The notes under the pieces are model-generated. The model was given only the letters and a program-made list of their open reading frames with translations, was not told where the DNA came from and ran no database searches. A DNA stretch of 64,000 bases from Falciphora oryzae. Lineage: Eukaryota; Ascomycota; Sordariomycetes; Magnaporthales; Magnaporthaceae. The first letter of the stretch is position 1, and each line of letters starts with the position of its first letter. Positions 56,704 through 64,000 of this stretch are shown here, one piece after another. Where the stretch lies: NCBI GenBank assembly GCA_000733355.1, contig JNVV01000003.1, forward strand, positions 1,995,780-2,059,779, given 5' to 3'. The position numbers were made by a program, and so were the translations under genes.

Positions 56704-58868
56704 ATGCTTCCAGTGAGGGCCCAGACCCAGGCGCTTCGAGCCTGGGCGCGGCCATCCTCGATCCCACGACACCTCACGCAGCCCAGAATCTATCCTATTC
56801 ACCTACGACCCTCCGCCGGCATGCCGAGATTTTCATCGCAGAAAACCTCCGAGTCGAAGGCGACCAGTAGTAGTGCTCCCCGCTCGCCCAGGCGCTTCGC
56901 ACTGATTGCCAATCGTCCATTCATTCGACACCTATCCGGCAGTCCCCTGCCGCAGACCAAATCGAGAGTCATCAACTTTACATATCGCGCCGCGGCATGG
57001 TTCGGAAGTTCCATTGCATTCCTCGGCCTCGGCGTCGTCGGCTTCTTCCTCTATGACGCCTCGACGTACAAGGAGGCAGCCGACCACACCGAGATCTATG
57101 TCCCGCAGTCTGCTCTCAACCCTCGGCGCGGAGGGCCCAAGAACCTGCCAATCCTCGACGCCTACCTTGACGACCAGGAGAGCGAGGCCACCAAGAGGCG
57201 CATGGACAAACCCAAGCTAGTAATTCTGGGCGGTGGCTGGGGGAGCGTCGCGATCCTCAAGGAGTTGAACCCCGAAGATTATAATGTCACGCTCATTTCG
57301 CCGACCAACTACTTCCTCTTCACCCCCATGCTCCCGTCCGCGACGGTAGGCACACTTGAACTGAAATCGCTCGTCGAGCCGATCAGGAGGATCCTACACA
57401 GAGTGCGGGGCCACTTCCTGCGAGCCAGCGCCGAGGATGTCGATTTCTCTTACAAACTGGTCGAGGTCTCTCAGAAAGACGCCTCCGGCAAAGAGGTCAG
57501 ATTCTACGTGCCCTACGACAAGCTAGTGATCGGGGTTGGGTCGAGCACCAATCCGCATGGCGTCAAGGGGCTAGAGAATTGCTACTTCCTCAAAGATATC
57601 CGCGACGCGCGCAAGATCCGGAATCAGGTTGTGCACAACCTGGAACTGGCCAGTTTGCCCACCACGTCAGATGAAGAGCGCCGGCGCCTTTTGAGTTTCG
57701 TCATCAGTGGAGGGGGGCCAACGGGTGTGGAGTTCGCCGCTGAACTATGTGACCTGCTGAACGAGGACCTGACCCTACACTTCCCTAAGCTACTTCGTAA
57801 TGAGATCTCGGTGCATCTCATTCAGTCAAGGTCTCATGTGCTCAACACATACGACGAGAGTATTTCCAAGTATGCTGAGGAGCGCTTCGCCAGGGACCAG
57901 ATCAAGGTCTTGACCAACTCTAGGGTCAGCGAGGTCAAGCCGGGCAGCATTATCTTCACGCAAAAGGGTCCCGACGGCCAACTTATCACTAAGGAGCTCC
58001 CTATGGGCTTCTGCCTGTGGTCGACTGGCGTCTCCCAAACAGAGTTTTGCAAGACAGTGTCAGCCCGGCTGGGCGAAAGCCAGCAAAACAGGCACGCGCT
58101 GGAGACAGACAGCCATCTACGCGTGAATGGCACACCGTTGGGAGATGTGTATGCCATTGGGGACTGCAGCACCGTCCAAAACAATGTGGCCGACCACATA
58201 ATAAAGTTTCTTCGCGGATATGCGTGGAAGCACGGCCGCGATCCCGAGACTCTCGAGCTGCAATTCAGCGACTGGCGCAACGTTGCGGCCGACGTCAAGA
58301 AGCGCTTCCCGCAGGCCGCCACCCACCTGAAGCGTCTTGACAAACTCTTTGCCGAGTTTGATAGGGACCAGAGTGGGACACTCGATTTTGGCGAGCTTAG
58401 AGAGCTCATGCGCCAGATCGATTCCAAGCTCACCTCTCTACCGGCCACGGCGCAACGCGCGCATCAGCAAGGCCAATATCTCGCGCATAAACTAAACAAG
58501 CTCGCGAGAGCCGCGCCAGGCCTACAGGCCAACGATATCAGGGACGCTGATATCGACGCGGCTGTGTACAAGGCCTTCGAGTACAAGCACCTTGGCAGCC
58601 TGGCCTACATTGGCAACTCGGCCGTCTTTGATTTGGGCGAAGGCTGGAGCCTGACGGGCGGCCTGTGGGCTGTATATGCGTGGAGGAGTGTGTACTTTGC
58701 CCAGTCAGTCAGTCTCCGGACCCGACTGCTCCTAGCCATGGACTGGCTCAAGCGTGGCCTGTTTGGACGTGGTAAGTGTTTTAAGCCCCGCAGAATCACA
58801 CGCGCTTTTATGGCGAACAAATTTGTCAACTTTGGCTAACCAACCGGATAGATCTGATGGCATACTAG
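56704..58868 (+). CDS. nde1: External alternative NADH/NADPH dehydrogenase with EF-hand (NDE1 type)
   Basis: Two exons, 56704-58771 and 58852-58868, 694 aa. The Arg/Ser-rich N-terminus (MLPVRAQTQALRAWARPS) is a likely mitochondrial presequence. A hydrophobic helix (AWFGSSIAFLGLGVVGFFL) follows, fitting an inner-membrane anchor facing the intermembrane space. The first dinucleotide fold is KLVILGGGWGSVAILKEL (about 171-188). The second is FVISGGGPTGVEFAAEL (about 332-348). YAIGDCSTV marks the FAD C-terminal site. An EF-hand loop, DRDQSGTLDFGE (about 552-563), sits in an insertion, the hallmark of the Ca2+-regulated type known from Neurospora NDE1. It transfers electrons from cytosolic NAD(P)H to ubiquinone without proton pumping. 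The 17 bp last exon gives the family-like end GRDLMAY. Confidence 0.93.
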
Positions 58869-59152
58869 GGTTTCCGGTTTAATCAGAGCGTGAAGGTGTG
58901 GCATGCAAGGAAAATAGGCTTCTCAAAATGGTGGAATGACTGGGATCACAGAGACATCAATAACCTAGAAACCCACGATATCCCCACCTAAAGCATATCT
59001 CTGTCGTGTACTTTTACTCTAACTTTCAGGGTTCACTTTCTAAAATGGGAGCGTTGCGATTTCCTCGTCCCGTGTCTCCCAACTCACGAGAAGTCTTTCT
59101 TAGAAGTGATAGCAGCTAGGTATTTGCCTCTGGCGGTTTCTACATCTACTCT
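58869..59152. other. Short convergent intergenic region
   Basis: Convergent 3' flanks of nde1 and the uridine kinase gene, relatively AT-rich; no gene is supported. Confidence 0.5.
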
Positions 59153-61376
59153 TCAGCACCTGAAATACCTCTTCTCGATCCACCTCTCCTCGATGTCATT
59201 CACCAGCTTGCACACAACCACGGTAATATCTGGGAATACGGTCGTCAGGCGGTGCAGGCCCATGCGGCCGGCCGAGTAGGTGGCAAGCACGATGCGGTCC
59301 TGGGGAACGCCGTGGTCGAGCAGGACCTGGACGGCCATGAGGGCGGAGCCGCCGCTGGACATGTGGGCGTCGAGCAGCAGCACGTTGCTGCACCGGGACT
59401 CGATGTCGCGGGGCAGCTTCTGGTACTTGAGCTCGGGCTCGCCCGTGCGCACGTTGGACTCGATGACGACGTGGCCCATCTTGCAGTCCGGGATGACGCG
59501 CTTCAGGCCCGTCTCGAGCGCCGCGCCGCCTCGCTCCAGCACGATGGCGCTCACGTCGCCCCGCGCGCGGAGGCCGCGGTACGTGTGGCCCTGCGGCGTC
59601 GTGATGCTGGCCTCTTGGAACTTGACGTTTTCGAGGGCGCTGGTGGGTTGGCGGGCAAGTCCCTTGGCTGTTAGTGGACTGGCTTGTCGACGAGTAATCG
59701 TGTAGATATTTCAGGAACTCACCGCTCGATCAGCAGAGTCGACATGCGGTCAAAGTAGAAGATGAACTCCTCGCTGGGCGTATCGATGTCGTGCAGGATG
59801 GTGTCCATGCCACGCATCTGCGGAGTCTGCTCAAGAAAGACCACTCTGTCCGAGAGAGGCGACGCCTTGGACTCGAGCTCGAGTCTAGTCAGGGCGGCGC
59901 GGTGCTGCTTGGATTTCTCCAGGAGCTTCTGCTCGATATACTGAACAACCACGGCTGTCGTGTGGGGGGAGTAATATATGTCAAGGCTGAGCATTTCGCA
60001 GGGCATATCGTATCATCAAGTGCTTCCTTTACTCACTGATGGCGACTGTGTTCTCGATACCTCTTGGGAGAATGATATCTGTGTTTTGAGAAGGTCAGCC
60101 AGACTCGGCTGAGGGAGACATAGCATCTGTCTTTCAACCTTACCTGCTACTTTACGTTGCGGATCGACAAACTACAGGCGTCAGGATACGTTTGTTAGAC
60201 CATATCCCCCAGTGTAAGCTCTAGCGTGCTGAATGCCTCACTTACCTTCTCAAAGTTGGGCTTCACGAAGCTCAGCCACTGCTTGAGGATTCCCTCGACA
60301 TCTCTGCCTCGATCCCTAACGTCCCGGATAACTTGTGCAGTTGCGTGTGAGCCTACAAAGTTGACACGCTCGTGGGCGTCTATCGGGCGCAAAGCTCACC
60401 TCGTCGACTGAGGCAGACATCTGCGTCTTCCTCGCAGAATACCTTTGTATCAATGAGAAATCAAGTCTTAGCTAGATATACGAAGTAAAAGCCAAGCCTT
60501 CTGACCGTAGCCACATTTGTCAGGAGCTCAAAAACCTCTAGAACTCACCTTCATGTCCATCAGCTCCAGGACCCTGGGGTCATACAATGCGAAGATCCCT
60601 TCCAAGATCAGGACGTGAGGCGAGTATATCGATGTGGTCTGTTCAAGCCGCTGGTGTTTCTGGAAGGAATAGACGGGTATTTCTGCCCGTTTGCTATCGG
60701 CCAGAGCAGATTAGCTACAACGGAGTCTATGTGAGATTCCCCCTGGCCCTTGTCGAAGAGCTGTTTGGCTCCACTCAACAATTTTCACAGGCTGAGTGGG
60801 GTACCTACCCGGCTTTGAGGTCACGCAAAGACTGGACGAGAGCATCGAAATCAATTGCCTGTGACGGAAAGCAGACATTAGTTAGCCATCCATATTCAAC
60901 CCTTGATTTAGACAGAAGGTAACCACGATAATCCCAAGACGATCCAAGGGTAAGAAGGCTGGCAAAAAGGAGGTGAAGGAAGGAGAAAAATTCACTTGCA
61001 TCAGGGGCGTCAAAGTCGTACTCGCATGCGAACGCCTTCCTCGAGGCTTCGGCGTTCAACGTCTTGTAGTAGGAATCCTGCGTTTGGGGTGACACGGGTC
61101 TGTGTAAGTCGAAGGTGCGGACGGGAGGTTTATGCAAGGCCCACCCAACCAACGCCTTGGATCGATATCTCGACGTGGGTGCACAGGAAGAGGTCGCTTT
61201 ACCATGGACAGAATCACGACCCAGGGCAGGTTCAACTTCTTGACAATCGCATCCGAGACGCTCGACTTGCCGGAGCCCGAACTGCCCGCAATCCCGATAA
61301 TGCTCACGTCGGCCCATGGCGGCGCGTAGTGGTGCCGAGTCTTGATGGTGGAGTTGGCCGCCACGGTCTCCTCCAT
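59153..61376 (-). CDS. urk1: Uridine kinase with C-terminal UPRT-like domain
   Basis: Ten exons: 61203-61376, 61000-61077, 60809-60858, 60549-60693, 60400-60442, 60246-60331, 60144-60171, 60037-60078, 59723-59954 and 59153-59639; 454 aa. The kinase half has the P-loop GIAGSSGSGKSS (28-39), DSYYKTLNAE, DFDAPDAIDFDALVQSL, EIPVYSFQKHQR, VLILEGIFALYD, VFCEEDADVCLSRR and RDVRDRGRDVEGILKQW. The C-terminal half resembles uracil phosphoribosyltransferase: FYFDRMSTLLIERAL, TPQGHTYRGL, and DAHMSSGGSALMAVQVLLDH in place of the PRPP loop. It phosphorylates uridine and cytidine in pyrimidine salvage; whether the second domain is active is uncertain. Intron 2 (60859-60999) uses a GC donor. The exon 10 acceptor was chosen as CACCAG because it yields IERALENVKF. 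Confidence 0.93.
60859..60999 (-). other. urk1: GC-AG intron in urk1
   Basis: The donor reads GAT|GCAAGT and the acceptor GTCACAG|GCA. The adjacent GT (GCAA|GTGAAT) would break the frame with a TGA two codons later. The GC donor restores DFDAPD|AIDFDAL, conserved in uridine kinases. Confidence 0.88.
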
Positions 61377-62254
61377 GGTGGGCGACGGCGGGCTGGGCCT
61401 GGGGTCCTGGCGGGAGTCTCGGAGCGAGAGAAGAGGGGCGGGACGAGGGGTTTCACGGCAGGAAGGGGAGGGCTGCGAGGGGATAGATAAGTGCTGCGAA
61501 GGCTGGGCGAGTTGTCACGCGGCAAAAGGGAGCGCTGGCCGAGGAGGTGGGGGAAGTGACAGAACAGCCCGCAGCGAGAAATCATGAGCCGAGAGTGCCC
61601 GGTTCGGCGTGGCTGTCTCGTGCCCCAAACGCTCCGAGGAATACTCGGCGCTCTACAGGTCGACAGGCCGGCAGGTTCGCACTCGTCTCCATGTATGGCC
61701 TTTCAAAACAAGACCGCTAAAATTTCCTGGGGGCAAGTCCCTATTCCATCAGCGTTGGGCCGATAGGAATACATGTGCCCAGGCGTCGGTCGCCTTGAAC
61801 TACCCTCCTCAGCTTGGTGAGCTGTCAGCCTCCCCCTGCATGTTGGCTTGGGACGATTCAAGCCGTGGGGCGTCGACCGCATTGCTCGATTGGTTCACTG
61901 GCGCGCTGCGTGTGCGGATTGAAGCTCAGCACAGCCACCACCGCCACTAGCCGCCCGCCTGTCAAAGCTCCATTGCGGTGGCCGGTGCGTACGCAAAGTG
62001 GGGGCGATGAATAAAAATGGCCGACCTACTTCAAAGCTAAATTTCTTCGGCCTTTCCTGAACTTCCACATTCTTCCTCTCGCATTACATTTTTTTTTCTT
62101 TTTTCTCAACTCTGGCTCAGCATCATCGCAGACCAGCCAGCCATTCTTTTCGAAATATCATAAACCGTCAACCTCTAGAGGAGTGGTGTTACGGCTCGTT
62201 GTTTCCTTTTGTTTTCCCATACAACTGCGAGCTCGAGGCCGTGGCGCGCGCTTT
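61377..62254. other. Shared divergent upstream region
   Basis: About 0.9 kb between the uridine kinase start and the possible gid8 starts. A T/C-rich tract (about 62085-62115) just upstream of gid8 is typical of fungal transcription-start regions. No gene is supported. Confidence 0.55.
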
Positions 62255-63710
62255 ATGTCGAGGCCGTTGCCTGGGGGTGAGCTCAACTCCATCGCGGACA
62301 TCGACCCGGCGCTGCTGAACTACATCACGAGCTACTTCCGTCAGAGGGCTGCATTGCGTCGCCTTGGCCTGCCGCATCCGTCTCTGCAGGAGGGCGAGGA
62401 AGTGCCTGACTTGCCCGCCCGTGGTGCGCGAAGCACCCGGCAGCCAGCCAAAATGGTACGTACCGACCCCAGTCCAGCATGTCCAAGCGGGCATGTCGCG
62501 CCGTTGACGAGCTAGCACGAGCTTACCTTACTCTCTTCACATACAGACATCAACTACTTCCACCGCTACACCGGTGAAGCACTCATTTGATGCCAGGGTT
62601 GCCGCCGTTCGATCTCCCAAAAGGTATGTCTCGCTTGACTCGCTATCCCCCTCCTACCCACCGCTCGCCTTCTCTTCTTCCACCTTTCCACCACGCAATA
62701 TGATGATCAAACAAAATGGGAATCTCTCCGAGAAACATCATGCGGATTGACACATTGTGTCCAAGCGTTCTGATATTGCAACCTCATTTTGACATTTGTA
62801 CCTAAACCATAAGCCCCGATTGAAACACAGTAGCTAACTGTCTTCCTCTAGTGATATCAATGCCGTGATTCTTGATTACCTGACTTTGGAGGGCTACCCC
62901 AAGGCTGCTGCAAATTTTGCCAAGGAGGCAAACATCCCTGCCCAGCAGGACGATGCTTCCATTCTGGCGAGGCAGGACATCCAGAACCACATTCACAAAG
63001 GCAGTATCAAGGCCGCCATCGAGGGCCTGAACGACCTTGACCCTGAGGTATGCTGATACTCTCCCGTCTTGACCCCTCCCACTTTGCGATGATTAAAACC
63101 CTTATCATGCACCACGCATATGGCCTATGTGCCAGTGATGAATAACACCACACTGAAAATCATGAGCAACCATCCTCTACCTCAACTTATTCTATGTACA
63201 TGCTTCTTTCTGAGAACACTGCTAACCGGAGAGGTTCAGATACTGGGCAAAAATCCCCCGTTGCACTTTGCTCTTCTTCGGCTCCAGCTTGTCGAGCTCA
63301 TCCGGTCCTCCAACGGCGAGGACATTGCCGATGCGGTCACATTTGCGCAGGAGCAACTGGGGCCCCGGGCACCGGCTAGCAAAGAGTTCACTGAGGATCT
63401 CGAGCTGACCATGTCCCTGCTCTTCTTCTCACGCGATAACGTTCCACCTCGGGTGCAGCGTCTTCTGCATCCGGATCTTCGGAGAGAAGTCGCCGATAGT
63501 GTCAACAAGGCAATTCTGGAACAGCAGAGTCAGCGACGCGATGCCGCAATACACACCCTCATCAGGCTGCGAGCCTGGGCCGAGAACACGGCCAGGCTTC
63601 GAAAGATCGAACTGCCCGGCCGCCTAGATCTTGGCTTCAATTGCGACGATGGCGACATGGCTGATGATCGGCTACATGAGAACGGACACGAGCCAATGGT
63701 GACGACATAA
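62255..63710 (+). CDS. gid8: GID complex subunit 8 (LisH/CTLH protein, TWA1)
   Basis: Exons 2-4 (62547-62623, 62852-63047, 63240-63710) are clear. They encode TSTTSTATPVKHSFDARV, the LisH motif DINAVILDYLTLEGYPKAAA, and a CTLH segment (RQDIQNHIHKGSIKAAIEGL). A CRA-like C-terminal helical region follows (FALLRLQLVELIRSS, EDLELTMSLLFFSRDNVP). The first exon ends at 62455 with ATG|GTACGT. If translation starts at that ATG (62453) the protein is 248 aa, the normal GID8 length. If it starts at the in-frame ATG at 62255 it gains 66 residues (MSRPLPGGELNSIADIDPAL...), giving 314 aa. The span given uses the longer option; the shorter is more family-like. GID/CTLH is a RING-type E3 ligase that degrades gluconeogenic enzymes when glucose returns. 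Confidence 0.88.
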
Positions 63711-64000
63711 CCTCGGCTGTCGAAACCGAGTCTCAAACCCTGGGTCTACGTGTTGCGTGCGGAAGCGTCTCGCGCAATCGAGCGATTGCGACCAGGCTCG
63801 CCTATGCTGCGATGTTGTCCGTTATTCATATTCCTATCGAAACCCCAGCCTGGTAGCTTTGTGGTTTTTCTTTTCTTTTTATCTTGGTTCCAGTCCTGAT
63901 GGCGCAACAGAACAACCCTCCCTTTCCGCGACGAGCAAGAGCTTCCCCTGTCGACCCCAAGGGAAGAATAAACGAACAAATGCAGAAACAGGGACCGCAA
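63711..64000. other. 3' flank of gid8
   Basis: No coding content is supported to the end of the window. Confidence 0.5.

Overview
The window is nuclear DNA from a filamentous ascomycete, most likely a sordariomycete (Sordariales-like). The evidence is GC-rich coding sequence, many short (about 60-190 bp) introns with CTRAY-type branch points, and a fungal gene set: a division-1 chitin synthase, a HET-domain protein, Zn2Cys6 and bHLH regulators, MFS drug-efflux carriers and a calcium-binding external NADH dehydrogenase. The species assignment is inference. There is a 113-base run of N at 2508-2620.

Layout. 1-20 kb: a bHLH regulator (967-1859 +), a DHA1 MFS carrier (2641-4946 -), a HET-domain protein (6423-9047 -), cytosolic aspartate aminotransferase (9688-11279 -), a frame-broken repeat/coiled-coil ORF (12953-13671 +), the ER syntaxin Ufe1/Stx18 (13918-15259 -), a Qdr-like MFS carrier (16191-17864 +) and ER membrane complex subunit 4 (18539-19262 -). 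20-34 kb: AP-complex beta-adaptin (20300-23164 +), a putative GPI-anchored secreted protein (23897-24541 -), a 3.4 kb stretch with no gene I can support, a prenylated ubiquitin-fold protein (27933-28747 +), proteasome maturation factor Ump1 (29890-30498 -) and a soluble tandem ABC ATPase (31179-33419 +). 34-48 kb: chitin synthase (34113-37985 +), sulfite reductase hemoprotein subunit (38680-43626 -), ribose-5-phosphate isomerase (45282-46145 +) and Rab6/Ypt6 (46633-47819 -). 48-64 kb: glutamine-dependent NAD+ synthetase (48577-50724 -) divergent from NOP53 (51213-52565 +), a Zn2Cys6 regulator (52829-55407 -), the EF-hand NADH dehydrogenase (56704-58868 +), uridine kinase (59153-61376 -) and the GID8 ubiquitin-ligase subunit (62255-63710 +).

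The genes are independent housekeeping and membrane-traffic units. I see no secondary-metabolite cluster, provirus, CRISPR array or intact transposon. Several share themes: secretory pathway (Ufe1, EMC4, beta-adaptin, Ypt6, and chitin synthase as cargo), protein turnover (Ump1, GID8, ubiquitin-fold protein) and NADPH/sulfur/nucleotide metabolism (sulfite reductase, ribose-5-phosphate isomerase, NAD+ synthetase, uridine kinase).

The exon models were built by hand: reading-frame phase closes to a whole number of codons in every multi-exon model, and junctions were chosen to restore family motifs. The most unusual signals are structural: two GC-AG introns (ypt6, urk1), introns placed directly after the start ATG (ump1, and possibly gid8), a stop-free 75 bp intron in the chitin synthase, and a frame-disrupted gene with an in-frame 41-codon tandem repeat.
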